A DNA stretch of 64,000 nt from Proteobacteria bacterium HN_bin10 (GCA_002083515.1 LWDN01000012.1:1-64000); one strand, 5' to 3'. Positions 25,179 through 34,673 are shown, numbered from the stretch's first letter. Translations and numbers: made by a program. Notes: generated by a model not told the origin, from the letters alone.

Positions 25179-25925
25179 ATGAGCGAAGACGCCGCACACC
25201 CCGAGCCGCCTGAGCCCAGGCCTGGGCTCGGCGCGCGCATCGCCGATTTCGCCAACAACATGGATGCGCGCGCTTGGCGCGCGGTCATCATGTCGGCCGC
25301 CAGCGTCGTTGTCGTGCTGGCGCTGCTGATCGTCGGGCGGTTCTATTATGGCGAAGAGGTCGAGGCCTTCATCGACAACACGTTGGGGCAAGCCAATCGC
25401 GGCCATTGGGGGCTGCTCGCCACCATTCTCGTATTCACGCTGACGGCTTATGTCGGCGCGCCCCAGATCGTGTTGATCGGCGCCTGCGTGGTTGCGTTCG
25501 GACCGGAGCAGGGCTTCTGGAACGCCTGGGCGGCAACGATCGTGTCCGGGGCCGTTACTTATTTCACCGGCCGGCTGACCAGCGCGGAGACGCAAAAGCG
25601 CTTTGGCGGCGCCACGGGCGGGCGGTTCACGCGCTTCATGGGCAAGAACGGCTTTCTCGCCAGCCTCATCGTGCGCTTCGTGCCGACGGCGCCGTTCATC
25701 GTCGTCAACATGGCATTCGGCGCCGCGCGCGTGAATTTCTGGGCTTTCATGCTGGGGCTCGCGCTTGGCGTGCTGCCGAAGACAATTCTGGTGGCCTTCG
25801 CCGGCGACAGCATTCTCGACGCGTTGCAGGGCGAATTCCTGGCCGCGGCCGTGATGGCGGCGCTTGCCATCGTCGTCTGGGTGGTCATCGCGCTCATCGT
25901 GCGTAGACTTGTGCGTCAATCTTGA
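25179..25925 (+). CDS. VTT/TVP38-family (DedA-like) membrane protein
   Basis: 248 aa, about five or six membrane segments. The VTT core is recognisable: TAYVGAPQIVLIGACVVAFGPEQG, FGGATGGRFTRFMGKNGFLAS and RFVPTAPFIVVNMAFGAARV, the last containing the conserved Arg-x-x-P-x-x-P-F region. The family is linked to phospholipid scrambling or undecaprenyl-phosphate recycling; which of these applies here is not decidable. The next gene starts 5 bp after its stop, so an operon is likely. Confidence 0.85.
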   Translation: MSEDAAHPEPPEPRPGLGARIADFANNMDARAWRAVIMSAASVVVVLALLIVGRFYYGEEVEAFIDNTLGQANRGHWGLLATILVFTLTAYVGAPQIVLIGACVVAFGPEQGFWNAWAATIVSGAVTYFTGRLTSAETQKRFGGATGGRFTRFMGKNGFLASLIVRFVPTAPFIVVNMAFGAARVNFWAFMLGLALGVLPKTILVAFAGDSILDALQGEFLAAAVMAALAIVVWVVIALIVRRLVRQS

Positions 25926-25930
25926 GGTCG

Positions 25931-27232
25931 ATGATGAAGAAGCTCGCCGCCGCCGCTGCCGCCTTGCTGGCCGCCTGCAGCCAGTCCGCGCCGCCCGCTG
26001 AGCATGGCTACGGCGCTGAACCGCAGCTGCCGGCGCCCGAGAGCAGCATGCTGCCCACGGTGAACACCGCCCGCGCCGTCGGTTGGCCGGAGGGCGCCGC
26101 GCCGCGCGCACCCGAGGGCTTCACGGTCACACGATACGCCGAAAATCTGGATCATCCGCGCTGGCTCTATCTTCTGCCCAATGGCGATGTGCTGGTCGCT
26201 GAGAGCTCCTCCAAGCCGCAAACTGGCGGCGGCATCGAGGGCTGGATCCGCAACATGGTCCAGCGCGGCGCCGGGGCGCTCGGCGAAAGCGCCGACCGCA
26301 TCACACTCTTGCGCGACAGCGACGGCGACGGCGATGTCGATGCGCGCCATGTGTTCGCCGAGGATTTGAACCAGCCATTCGGCATGGCGCTGGTCGGCGA
26401 AAATTTGTTCGTCGGCAACACCGATGCGGTGGTGCGGTTCCGGTACACGCCCAACGCGACGCGCGCTGAAGGCGCGCCCGAGACGGTGCTCGAATTGCCG
26501 TATTGCGATGGCGATAACGGCCACTGGACGCGCAACATCGTCGCCAGCCCCGACGGCTCGAAGCTCTATGTTGCTGTGGGCTCCGCCTCGAATATCGGCG
26601 ATCACGGCATGGAGGCGGAGGAGGGCCGCGCCGCCATCTGGCGCCTCAATCCCGATGGGACCGAAGCGCGCGTGTTTGCCTCGGGCCTGCGTAATCCGGT
26701 CGGCATGAGCTTCGAGCCGGAGACTGGCGCGCTCTGGGTCGCGGTCAATGAGCGCGACATGCTGGGCGACAATCTGGTTCCCGATTACATGACCAGCGTG
26801 CAGGACGGCGGCTTCTATGGCTGGCCGTACTATTATTGGGGCGCCAATCGCGACGAGCGCGTGGAAATCCCAGCCAACGTGCGCCTGCAGGCGCCGCTGA
26901 CGCCGGATTATGCGCTGGGCGCGCACACGGCCTCGCTGGGCCTGTTCTTCTATCACTTTGATGCGTTGCCCGAGCGCTATTGGAATGGCGTTTTCATCGG
27001 CCAGCACGGTTCGTGGAATCGCAGCGAACGTGTCGGTTATCGCGTCGCGTTCGTGCCGTTCGCCAACGGGCGCCCGAGCGGCGATGTCGAGGAGTTTCTC
27101 GGCGGCTTCCTGAATGCGCGTGGCCAGGCGCAGGGCCGCCCCGTCGGCGTCGCCATGGATCGGACCGGTGCGCTGTTGGTCGCCGACGATGTCGGCAACA
27201 TTGTCTGGCGCGTGGCGCCAGACGCTCGGTAG
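25931..27232 (+). CDS. PQQ-dependent sugar dehydrogenase-type lipoprotein
   Basis: 433 aa from ATG 25931. The N-terminus MMKKLAAAAAALLAACSQS is a lipoprotein signal with Cys16 at the lipobox. The rest is a six-bladed propeller of the glucose/sorbosone dehydrogenase family: LDHPRWLYLLPNGDVLVAE, HVFAEDLNQPFGMAL, GHWTRNIVASPDGSKLYVAVGS, ASGLRNPVGMSFEPETG, and GVFIGQHGSWNRSERVGYRV (each quoted as a fragment). It oxidises sugars or sorbosone in the periplasm when loaded with PQQ; no pqq genes are in the window. Confidence 0.9.
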   Translation: MMKKLAAAAAALLAACSQSAPPAEHGYGAEPQLPAPESSMLPTVNTARAVGWPEGAAPRAPEGFTVTRYAENLDHPRWLYLLPNGDVLVAESSSKPQTGGGIEGWIRNMVQRGAGALGESADRITLLRDSDGDGDVDARHVFAEDLNQPFGMALVGENLFVGNTDAVVRFRYTPNATRAEGAPETVLELPYCDGDNGHWTRNIVASPDGSKLYVAVGSASNIGDHGMEAEEGRAAIWRLNPDGTEARVFASGLRNPVGMSFEPETGALWVAVNERDMLGDNLVPDYMTSVQDGGFYGWPYYYWGANRDERVEIPANVRLQAPLTPDYALGAHTASLGLFFYHFDALPERYWNGVFIGQHGSWNRSERVGYRVAFVPFANGRPSGDVEEFLGGFLNARGQAQGRPVGVAMDRTGALLVADDVGNIVWRVAPDAR

Positions 27233-27238
27233 CAGCAA

Positions 27239-28045
27239 ATGTCCGGGCGCCTGAAAGACAAGATTGCTTTGATAACCGGCGCCGCGCGCGGCATCGGCGC
27301 TGCGATTGCGCGCGCCTTCGTTGGTGAAGGCGCATACGTGTTCATCACGGACATTGATGAAGCGGGTGCGGCGCGGCTTGCCGAGGAACTGGGTCCGGCG
27401 CAGGCGAGTTCATTCAAGCTCGATGTGCGCGAGGAGCGCGACTGGACAGCGGTGCTGGCGCTGATCCTCAATCGCAAGGGGCGACTCGACATTCTGGTCA
27501 ACAATGCCGGCATCACGGGGTTCGAGGGTGGCGGCGCCCACGATCCGGAAAATGCAACCATCGAGGATTGGCGTGCAGTGCATGCAACCAATCTCGACGG
27601 GGTTTTCCTGGGTTGCAAACACGCGATCCGCGCAATGCGCACGCACCGCACCGGCGCGATCATCAACATCTCATCTCGGTCAGGAATAGTCGGCATTTCG
27701 GCCGCCGCCGCCTATGCGTCGTCCAAGGCTGGCGTGCGCAATCACACCAAATCCGTTGCGCTCTACTGCGCCGAGCAGGGGCTCAACATTCGCTGCAACT
27801 CGATCCATCCCGCCGCGATCTTGACGCCGATGTGGGAGCCGGTGCTGGGAGTCGGCGCCGAACGTGAGCGGAACTTGCAGGCCTTCGTCGCCGACACGCC
27901 TATGCGGCGCTTTGGAACGCCTGAGGAAGTGGCGGCAGTCGCCGTGATGTTGGCTTCGGATGAGTGCTCCTACATGACCGGGGCGGAGCTTCATGTCGAC
28001 GGCGGCATTCTCGCGGGCAGCGCCGCCGCCCCCGCACGAGATTAG
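27239..28045 (+). CDS. SDR-family oxidoreductase
   Basis: 268-aa classical SDR. TGAARGIGAAIARAF cofactor motif at 14-28, Asp after strand 2 (FITDIDEAG) indicating NAD(H), NNAGITGFEGG, catalytic Ser in INISSRSG and Tyr-x-x-x-Lys in YASSKAGV. The C-terminal ECSYMTGAELHVDGG is standard. It resembles cyclopentanol or 3-alpha-hydroxysteroid dehydrogenases, but the substrate is open. It starts 6 bp after the sugar dehydrogenase gene, so probably co-transcribed; the 3' end overlaps the opposing protease gene by 4 bp. Confidence 0.88.
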   Translation: MSGRLKDKIALITGAARGIGAAIARAFVGEGAYVFITDIDEAGAARLAEELGPAQASSFKLDVREERDWTAVLALILNRKGRLDILVNNAGITGFEGGGAHDPENATIEDWRAVHATNLDGVFLGCKHAIRAMRTHRTGAIINISSRSGIVGISAAAAYASSKAGVRNHTKSVALYCAEQGLNIRCNSIHPAAILTPMWEPVLGVGAERERNLQAFVADTPMRRFGTPEEVAAVAVMLASDECSYMTGAELHVDGGILAGSAAAPARD

Positions 28046-29589
28046 TTGCGCGCCTCACAGCGCCAGACCAGACGCTGACGCGGCGTGGATTGCGCAAACG
28101 GCATCAGCGCTTCGTTGCGGCGGGCGACCGCTTCCGGGTCGCCGTCGCAGCCGCGGCCAACGCCGCTCTCGGCCACCGCCTGGTTGGCGGCGGCGAAATC
28201 CTCGTCGTTCAGCGGATAGCGCTCACGCCGGAATTCGCCGGTGGACGGATCGATGGTCAGGACGTCGAGTACGCGCGCTTCCCCCAGCACGATGGCCCGG
28301 CGGAAGCGTGGCGTGTCGTCGCCGAGCGGCGCGTAGAGCGTGCGCTCGTTCACACACAGGCGCCCCGAGGCGGTGAAGCTCATATCGGAGACGCCCTGGG
28401 CGCCGACGCTGGCTTCGCGATCCAGCGTGCAGGTAACGGCGCCGCTGAATGTGGGCGCTTCGGGAATGTCTACGCTGGCGGTGTCGCGGGCGCGCAGGAG
28501 CGCAATGCCGACGCTCACGATCAACACTGCGGCTACCGCGGCGCCGCCGACAATGGCGACGACGCTGCGTCTGCGCGCCGGCGCTTCGAAGGGTTCGGGC
28601 TCGCCGACCTGCGGGTGCGGACGCGCCTGCGGGTGCGGCGGCGCCTCGTGCTGCGCGCGCCGGCGCGACAGCACGACCGCTCCCAGCACGCACACCGCCA
28701 CGAACAGCGCCAGCGTGCCGCCGATCAGGATGACCACGGCGATGCGAGTCAGCCGGTCGGCGGTTTCGAGCTTGCTGGCCAGTTCTTCGTTTTGCGTCTG
28801 CAGCGCGGTGATGGTCTCTGCCCGCTCCTGCTCGATGCGCTCGGCAAAGGAGAGGCAGCGTTCGTCGCTGAGTGTCGGCGAGACGCCGGCTTCGTCGAGG
28901 AATTCCAGCAGCTGCCCGGCGCGGGTGGAGACGCCGCGGGTCTCGCGCGTATCGGCGCCGGAGACGTGCCAGGAATTGACGCCGATGACGCGGCCGCACT
29001 CGTCGAGCAGCGGCCCGCCCGAAGAGCCGGACGAGATCACCGCCTGGTGGTTGATCGAAGGGATAGATTCGCCGGTTGGCGCGGTGTCCCGCAGCGACGA
29101 GATTTGGCCTGACGTCCGCGAAGCCGGGGCGGGCCGCAGCAAGTCGGCGCCGGTGGCGCCTTGATAGTCGACGTCGGGGTATCCGAGCGCGATCACCCCG
29201 TCGCCTGGGCTCGGCTCGACGGTGGATATCGTCAGCGCCGGCAAATCGGGTCCGCCCCGGAATTCGAGCAGCGCCAGTTCGCTCAACGGCGAGAAACGGA
29301 TGATCCGCGCCGGGATCAGGCCATCGCCTTCGGGCGGCACCACGGCGAGTTCGTATTCCGAACGCTGGCGAGCCGGGGCGACCACGTGGGCATTAGTCAC
29401 CACAAGGTTGGGCGCGACCACGAAGCCCGAGCCGGAGCCGTAGAGCATGCGGCCTTCGCTGGTCTGAACGATGACGACCACGCGCACGATCCCGCGCGCT
29501 GCTTCATCGACGCCGGTCTGCGCCGCCGCCGGGCCGGCCAGCGCCACAAACAGCGCCGCCGCCAGAAACCTTAACGTCTTGCCGACCAA
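28042..29589 (-). CDS. Membrane-anchored trypsin-like protein with altered triad
   Basis: 515 aa if started at TTG 29589, which places a signal peptide (KTLRFLAAALFVALAGPAAAQ region) at the N-terminus; an ATG 55 codons further up is less convincing. The chymotrypsin-fold domain has His in VVTNAHVV and Ser in SSGSSGGPLLDECG. The Asp position is Glu (SPLSELALLEFRGG, codon GAA). A coiled stretch (SFAERIEQERAETITALQTQ) leads to a first membrane helix (about 295-320), a Pro/His-rich loop, a second helix (VVAIVGGAAVAAVLIVSVGI) and a C-terminal domain of unknown fold. Role unknown; divergent from mreB. Confidence 0.75.
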   Translation of the reverse strand: MVGKTLRFLAAALFVALAGPAAAQTGVDEAARGIVRVVVIVQTSEGRMLYGSGSGFVVAPNLVVTNAHVVAPARQRSEYELAVVPPEGDGLIPARIIRFSPLSELALLEFRGGPDLPALTISTVEPSPGDGVIALGYPDVDYQGATGADLLRPAPASRTSGQISSLRDTAPTGESIPSINHQAVISSGSSGGPLLDECGRVIGVNSWHVSGADTRETRGVSTRAGQLLEFLDEAGVSPTLSDERCLSFAERIEQERAETITALQTQNEELASKLETADRLTRIAVVILIGGTLALFVAVCVLGAVVLSRRRAQHEAPPHPQARPHPQVGEPEPFEAPARRRSVVAIVGGAAVAAVLIVSVGIALLRARDTASVDIPEAPTFSGAVTCTLDREASVGAQGVSDMSFTASGRLCVNERTLYAPLGDDTPRFRRAIVLGEARVLDVLTIDPSTGEFRRERYPLNDEDFAAANQAVAESGVGRGCDGDPEAVARRNEALMPFAQSTPRQRLVWRCEARN

Positions 29590-29702
29590 GCCTTTATCCC
29601 CAGCCTTGCGAAAGGGGCTGTCCCGCCGGAAATCATCGGGCGCCGCCGGATCGCCTGCAAGCGCGCGCCCCAGTCGGCGGTGTTGTGTGTCTTTCGGAAC
29701 AA

Positions 29703-29716
29703 TTGCGATATCGCAA
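29703..29716. promoter_or_regulatory. 14-bp perfect palindrome between divergent genes
   Basis: TTGCGATATCGCAA is its own reverse complement. It lies in the 369-bp gap (29590-29958) between the protease and mreB, about 240 bp before the mreB ATG and 115 bp before the protease TTG. It could be an operator, but no regulator is implied by the sequence. I see nothing else definite in the gap except an RBS (GCGAGGG, 29942-29948) for mreB. Confidence 0.35.
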
Positions 29717-29958
29717 GGATAGCTGCGGCGCGCCCCTTGCATCCCGCGCTGCAATCACGGCAAGTCCTGGTCCGTCGGCGAGCGGGGGCGGTCGGTCGGC
29801 ATGCGCGCGGCGCCTTGGGACAAGGCCGCTGCGTGGACGCCCCCAAGCGCCCCTTTCCGGCCTTCGGCCGGCGTCTTCTCAAGATTGTTAAGAATGCCGC
29901 GTTAAGCCCGGCGAAGGGTCTGATTCGGCTGGTGCGAAGCGGCGAGGGTTGTCACAGA

Positions 29959-31005
29959 ATGCTCGGCAATATGTTCGGTCTTGTTGCGCCAGATCTGGCC
30001 ATCGATCTCGGCACCGCGAACACGCTGATCCACGTGAAGGGACGCGGCATCGTTCTCGATGAACCGTCGGTTGTCGCCTATGTCAACGAAGGCGGACGCA
30101 AGGTCGTCTATGCCGTCGGCGCCGAAGCCAAGACCATGCTCGGCAAGACCCACCGCAACATGGAGGTCATCCGTCCGCTACGCGACGGCGTCATCGCCGA
30201 TTTCGACGTCGCTGAGGAGATGATCAAGCAATTCATCAAGAAGGTGCTGCCGCGCCCGGCGCTGATTTCACCGCAGATCGTGATCTGTGTGCCGACGGGC
30301 GCGACGCCGGTAGAACGCCGCACCATTCTGGAGAGCGCGCAAGCCTCCGGCGCGCGGCGCGTGAAGCTGATCGAGGAGCCGGTGGCGGCGGCGCTTGGTG
30401 CGGGTCTTCAGATCGACGATCCGTCCGGGTGCATGGTCGTCGATATCGGCGGCGGCACCACCGAGATCGCGGTGCTGTCGCTGGGCGGTCTGGTCTGGTC
30501 GCGCAGTCTGCGTGAAGCCGGCGACAAGATGGATGAAGCGATCATCCAGTATCTGCGCCGCCAGGAAAACCTGATGATTGGCGATAGCACCGCCGAGCGC
30601 ATCAAGAAGGAAATCGGCACCGCCAAAGCCCCCGACCACGGCCAGGGCATGAGCCTGCCGATTAAGGGCCGCGATAATCTCTCGGGCGTGCCCAAGGAAA
30701 TTACCGTCACCGAAGCCATGGTCGCGGACGCGCTCGCAGAGCCGGTGACCCGCATTGTCGACGCTGTACGCCAAGCGTTCGAGCAGATGCCGCCGGAACT
30801 GGCCGCAGATATCTTCGATCACGGCCTGATGATGACGGGCGGCGGCGCACTGCTCCGCAATCTCGACATGGTTCTGCAGGAACGTATCTCGATCCGCGTG
30901 TCGGTGGCGGACGATCCGCTGCGCTGCGTTGTGAAAGGCTGCGGCATCGCGCTCGACACCATCAACTCGCAGGAAGCGCGCCGTCTTTTGACGGAAGAAG
31001 TCTAA
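29959..31005 (+). CDS. mreB: Rod-shape-determining actin homologue MreB
   Basis: 348 aa from ATG 29959 (MLGNMFGLVAPDLAIDLG); an ATG at 29971 is possible, but GCGAGGG 10 bp before 29959 favours the first. MreB polymerises under the inner membrane and guides lateral wall synthesis. Phosphate-binding motifs: IDLGTANTLIHVKGRG, VVDIGGGTTEIAVLSLGG and MMTGGGALLRNLDMVL; also AERIKKEIGTAKAP. First gene of the mreB-mreC-mreD-mrdA-rodA cluster; a 34-bp gap separates it from mreC. Confidence 0.97.
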   Translation: MLGNMFGLVAPDLAIDLGTANTLIHVKGRGIVLDEPSVVAYVNEGGRKVVYAVGAEAKTMLGKTHRNMEVIRPLRDGVIADFDVAEEMIKQFIKKVLPRPALISPQIVICVPTGATPVERRTILESAQASGARRVKLIEEPVAAALGAGLQIDDPSGCMVVDIGGGTTEIAVLSLGGLVWSRSLREAGDKMDEAIIQYLRRQENLMIGDSTAERIKKEIGTAKAPDHGQGMSLPIKGRDNLSGVPKEITVTEAMVADALAEPVTRIVDAVRQAFEQMPPELAADIFDHGLMMTGGGALLRNLDMVLQERISIRVSVADDPLRCVVKGCGIALDTINSQEARRLLTEEV

Positions 31006-31039
31006 AGCGGCGGCCGGCGCGGCAGAAGAGGCGGCATAA

Positions 31040-32167
31040 GTGGCCAGGCGCAGAAGCAGCATGCGGCGCGCGGGCGCCGGAAGGCGGATCCCCGCCGGCG
31101 TTGCGCTCGGCATCGTGCTGGCGGTCGGCGCCGTGATCCTGATCGGCGTACGCGCCGGGCGTTCGCCGCAAACCGAAATCGCAATGCAATCCGGCGACGA
31201 TGGCGCGGCCGCCGCGGGTCGCGTCGCCACCGGGCCCGCGCGCGCCAGCCAAGGATTTTTCGAGCGCCTGTTCGGGGGCTGGAATGCAGCTGCGCGTATC
31301 GAAGAGCTCGAACGCGAAAACCGCGAGTTGCAAGCCTGGCGAGACCTCGCCGAGCGCTTGGCCGAGCGCAACGCCCGCTATGAGGCGCTGCTGCGCATGC
31401 CGGAGGATGGGTTCGGCGAGGGCGCCGACATCGAGAATTCCATCGCCGCCCAGTTGGTGCTCGATAGCGGCGGGCCGTTCATGCGCACGCTGGTCGCTAA
31501 CGCCGGCGCGCTGCATGGGGTCAAGGTCGGATACATCGCCGTCAACGAGAACGGACTTGTCGGTCGCGTCGTCTCCGTCGGTCAGCGCTCCTCGCGGGTG
31601 CTGATGCTCGACGACTACAATTCGCGCATCCCTGTGATGGGGGAAGCTTCGCGTGTGCGCGCGGTGCTGGCCGGCCAAGCGACGCGGCGCCCTGAGCTTT
31701 CGCTCTATCCCTACCAATTGCAGGCGCCGCGCATGGATTTCATTGTCGGCGCCCAGGCGCTGCGCGAGGGCGAGCGCGTAATCACTTCGGGCGATGGCGG
31801 CCTCTATCCGCGCGGCATTCCTGTCGGCGTCGCGCGGCGCGAGGGCGACGGCGCCTGGCGCGTGGCGCTGGCCGCATCGCAGCGTCCGATCGATTTCGTG
31901 CGGCTCATTCCGTTTGTGCCGATCGAGCCGCCGGAGGCCACCGCTCCAGAGGATGCAACGCCGCCGTTGGGTTCCACATCATCGGTTGCCGTGATTGGGC
32001 GCGAAACCACGCCGCCGCCGCCGACAGCGCCAAGCGCTGCGCCGGTGCCGCGTCCGCAGCGGCGCCAGACCGCACAGAACGAAACGCCGGCGCAGCCGCC
32101 GGTCACGGAAACGCAACCGCAACCGGAAGCGCCGCCGGCCGAACCGCCGACGACGCCGCCGCAATGA
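31040..32167 (+). CDS. mreC: Rod-shape-determining protein MreC
   Basis: 375 aa, GTG start at 31040. Basic N-terminus, one membrane helix (PAGVALGIVLAVGAVILIGV, about 18-37), a coiled coil (ARIEELERENRELQAWRDLA, about 85-120) and the periplasmic beta domain (GGPFMRTLVANAGALHGVKV; VITSGDGGLYPRGIPVGVAR). The last 85 or so residues are a Pro/Thr-rich tail, as in other alphaproteobacterial MreC. It links MreB to PBP2. The stop overlaps the mreD start (ATGA). Confidence 0.93.
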   Translation: MARRRSSMRRAGAGRRIPAGVALGIVLAVGAVILIGVRAGRSPQTEIAMQSGDDGAAAAGRVATGPARASQGFFERLFGGWNAAARIEELERENRELQAWRDLAERLAERNARYEALLRMPEDGFGEGADIENSIAAQLVLDSGGPFMRTLVANAGALHGVKVGYIAVNENGLVGRVVSVGQRSSRVLMLDDYNSRIPVMGEASRVRAVLAGQATRRPELSLYPYQLQAPRMDFIVGAQALREGERVITSGDGGLYPRGIPVGVARREGDGAWRVALAASQRPIDFVRLIPFVPIEPPEATAPEDATPPLGSTSSVAVIGRETTPPPPTAPSAAPVPRPQRRQTAQNETPAQPPVTETQPQPEAPPAEPPTTPPQ

Positions 32168-32688
32168 ACGCGCTGCGCGCTCCAAGCCGCGGCGCCTTGC
32201 GCGCGTGGGGTTTCGCGCTCGCCGTGGCCAGCGTGATCTTGCCGGCGCTGCCGCTTGGGCCGCTCTTCGCGCAACCGCCGATGCCGCTCGCTGTGCTTTG
32301 GGCCGCCTATGGCTGGGCCGCCGAAGACGAAAGCGGCTGGCGTGCCCCGGTCACGCTCGCTGCGCTTGGCTTGCTGCACGATCAACTCGCGGGCGGGCCA
32401 TACGGGCTTTTCGCCGCGATCTATCTCTCGGCCTATCTGATCGGGCGCATCGCGGCGCAACTGATGTCGGCGCCCAATCTGGTGTCGCTATGGGGCGGCT
32501 TCATCGCCACCGCGCTGATCACCATCGGTGTTGCGGCGCTCCTGGCGCCCCTCGGCCTCGGCCGCAATGTCTCGATCGCGCCGTACGCCGAAGCCGCGAT
32601 CATCACCGCCATCATCTTCCCGCTGGTGCGGCCGCTCTATATGAGCGCTTCGCCGTCGCTGCGGCCTCAACCCGGAGGCAGGCGATGA
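32164..32688 (+). CDS. mreD: Rod-shape-determining membrane protein MreD
   Basis: 174 aa with five or six membrane segments and the short polar ends usual for MreD. Diagnostic wording is weak, as in all MreD, but LHDQLAGGPYGLFAAIYLSA and position between mreC and mrdA settle it. Both junctions are ATGA overlaps (32164-32167 and 32685-32688), implying translational coupling through the operon. Confidence 0.9.
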   Translation: MNALRAPSRGALRAWGFALAVASVILPALPLGPLFAQPPMPLAVLWAAYGWAAEDESGWRAPVTLAALGLLHDQLAGGPYGLFAAIYLSAYLIGRIAAQLMSAPNLVSLWGGFIATALITIGVAALLAPLGLGRNVSIAPYAEAAIITAIIFPLVRPLYMSASPSLRPQPGGRR

Positions 32689-34673
32689 AGGGCAAGAAGG
32701 TCGGCTCAACGCTGCCGAAGCGCGATGCGACGGTGATCTTCAACCGCCGCGCGGCTTTGATGTCGTTCGTCGGCGCCGGCGTGCTTGGCGCCATTCTGTT
32801 CCGCATGGGGCAGCTGCAGGCCACCAACCTGATCAGCCGCGAGTATTCCAACGCCGCCGACGAGAACCGCTTCGATACGCGCATCATCGCGCCGCCGCGC
32901 GGCATCATCTACGATCGCTTCGGCACGGTGCTGGCGCAAACTTCGAAAGATTATCAGGTCGCCGTCGTCCAGAACGATGTCGAGAACATGGAAGAGGCGG
33001 TCGGCCGGGTCGCTCAGATTCTCGGGCTCGACGACGAATGGGCGCGCCGGGCCATCATTCGCGCGCGAGGCGGCTCGCGCTACGAGCCGCAACCGCTCAA
33101 GGCCGGACTGACCTGGGAAGAGTTCAACGCCATCAATGTGCGCCTGCCCGAGCTGCGCGGCATCGTCGCGATGTCAACCGACGTGCGCGCTTATCCGTAC
33201 GATGTCGTCTACGGTCATCCGATTGGCTACGTCCAAAAGCCGACGCAGCGCGACATCGATAAAGCGATCGAAGAAGAGGGCGAAGGCGCCACGCGCGCCA
33301 TGTACTTGCGCAATCCGCACGTGCGTGTCGGCAAGGCGGGGCTTGAGGCCTCGATGGAGTCCGCGCTGCACGGCACGCCCGGGTATCGCAAGGTCATCGT
33401 CAACGCGCGCGGCGTCGAGCAGGGCGAGGACGAAAGCGAACGGCGCGAACCTGTGCGCGGCTCCGGCCTGGTGCTCACCATCGATCACGATCTGCAGCGC
33501 ATCGCCATGCAGAATTTCGGCGAGCACTCAGGCGCCGCAGTTGTGATGGATATCTACAACGGCGATCTCTTGGTCATGGCGTCGGCGCCCGGGTTCGATC
33601 CCAACGAGTTCGTCAACGGCATCGCGCCCGAGCCTTTCCGCCTTCTCAACGAAGACGAAAAGAAACCGCTCTTCCATAAGGCCGTGACCGGCGTCTATGC
33701 GCCAGGCTCCACCTTTAAGATGATGGTCGGCATCGCCGCCAAGCAGGCGGGGGTCGAGGACGATTGGTCGGTCAGCTGTCCCGGCTACTTCCCCTATGGC
33801 GGCCGCGCCTTCCGCTGCTGGCAGCGCGACGGCCACGGCCGCGTCAACCTGCACGACGCCATCAAGTATTCGTGCGACGTCTATTTTTATCAGGCGGCGC
33901 TGCGTGCGGGCCCCGAGCGCATCGCGTCGGTGGCGCGCCAATTCGGCTTGGGCGACCATTTCGACGTCAACGTGCCCAATATCCGCAACGGTCTCATTCC
34001 CGATCCCACCTGGTGGCGCGAGAATCGCGGCGAAGGTTGGACCGGCGGCCTGACGTTGAACTACGGCATCGGCCAGGGCGCCATGGGCGTCACGCCGTTG
34101 CAACTCGCGGTGATGGCGGCGCGCCTGGGCAATAACGGCCGCGCCGTCGTGCCACGCTTGGTGCGCGAGGGGCCGGGTGTCTCCGAGCCGCCAACGCCGC
34201 CGGCGATGACTGGCATTGAAGCGGAATATCTCGCACGCGTGCGCGACGGCATGTTCGGCGTTTGCAACGAAAGCGGCGGTACGGCGCGCCGCGCCGGCGA
34301 TCTCCAATTGGTGCGCGATCCCAACACGGGCGCGGCTGTGCCGGTAAGCCCGGAGACCAGCGGCTGGCAGCCGATTCAGATCGCCGGCAAGACCGGCACC
34401 GCCCAGGTGCGCGCGCTTACCGACGCCAATCGCGGGCGCCATTACTCGACGATCGAGTGGCGCTTCAGGGACAACGCCTTGTTCTGCTGCTTCGGCCCTT
34501 GGCACGAGCCGCGCTACGCTTGCGCTGTGATCGTCGAACATGGCGGCGCCGGTTCCGCCGTCGCCGGTCCCATCGCCAAGGAAGTTATGCGCGCCACTTT
34601 GATGCGCGATCCGTCGCGCCGCCCGCCCGCACGCCTGGCGCAGCTCGAGCGAAATCTGGCGAGCAACGCATGA
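32685..34673 (+). CDS. mrdA: Penicillin-binding protein 2 (elongasome transpeptidase)
   Basis: 662 aa from ATG 32685. N-terminal membrane anchor (ALMSFVGAGVLGAILFRMGQ), dimerisation domain with IIAPPRGIIYDRFG, then the transpeptidase domain: SxxK is STFK in APGSTFKMM, the second motif SCD in KYSCDVYFYQ, and KTGT in IAGKTGTAQVRA. It cross-links peptidoglycan with RodA during elongation. A long open frame upstream of 32685 runs through mreD in another frame and is not part of the gene. Overlaps rodA by ATGA. Confidence 0.95.
   Translation: MKGKKVGSTLPKRDATVIFNRRAALMSFVGAGVLGAILFRMGQLQATNLISREYSNAADENRFDTRIIAPPRGIIYDRFGTVLAQTSKDYQVAVVQNDVENMEEAVGRVAQILGLDDEWARRAIIRARGGSRYEPQPLKAGLTWEEFNAINVRLPELRGIVAMSTDVRAYPYDVVYGHPIGYVQKPTQRDIDKAIEEEGEGATRAMYLRNPHVRVGKAGLEASMESALHGTPGYRKVIVNARGVEQGEDESERREPVRGSGLVLTIDHDLQRIAMQNFGEHSGAAVVMDIYNGDLLVMASAPGFDPNEFVNGIAPEPFRLLNEDEKKPLFHKAVTGVYAPGSTFKMMVGIAAKQAGVEDDWSVSCPGYFPYGGRAFRCWQRDGHGRVNLHDAIKYSCDVYFYQAALRAGPERIASVARQFGLGDHFDVNVPNIRNGLIPDPTWWRENRGEGWTGGLTLNYGIGQGAMGVTPLQLAVMAARLGNNGRAVVPRLVREGPGVSEPPTPPAMTGIEAEYLARVRDGMFGVCNESGGTARRAGDLQLVRDPNTGAAVPVSPETSGWQPIQIAGKTGTAQVRALTDANRGRHYSTIEWRFRDNALFCCFGPWHEPRYACAVIVEHGGAGSAVAGPIAKEVMRATLMRDPSRRPPARLAQLERNLASNA

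Noticed and set aside
31995..32684. 230-codon N-terminal extension of PBP2
   Set aside because: It is mreD and the mreC tail read in another frame; the ATG at 32685 has the normal PBP2 N-terminus and ATGA coupling.
34262..34669. N-terminal extension of RodA
   Set aside because: Arg-rich shadow of the PBP2 C-terminus; the ATG at 34670 overlaps the mrdA stop and begins a normal RodA.
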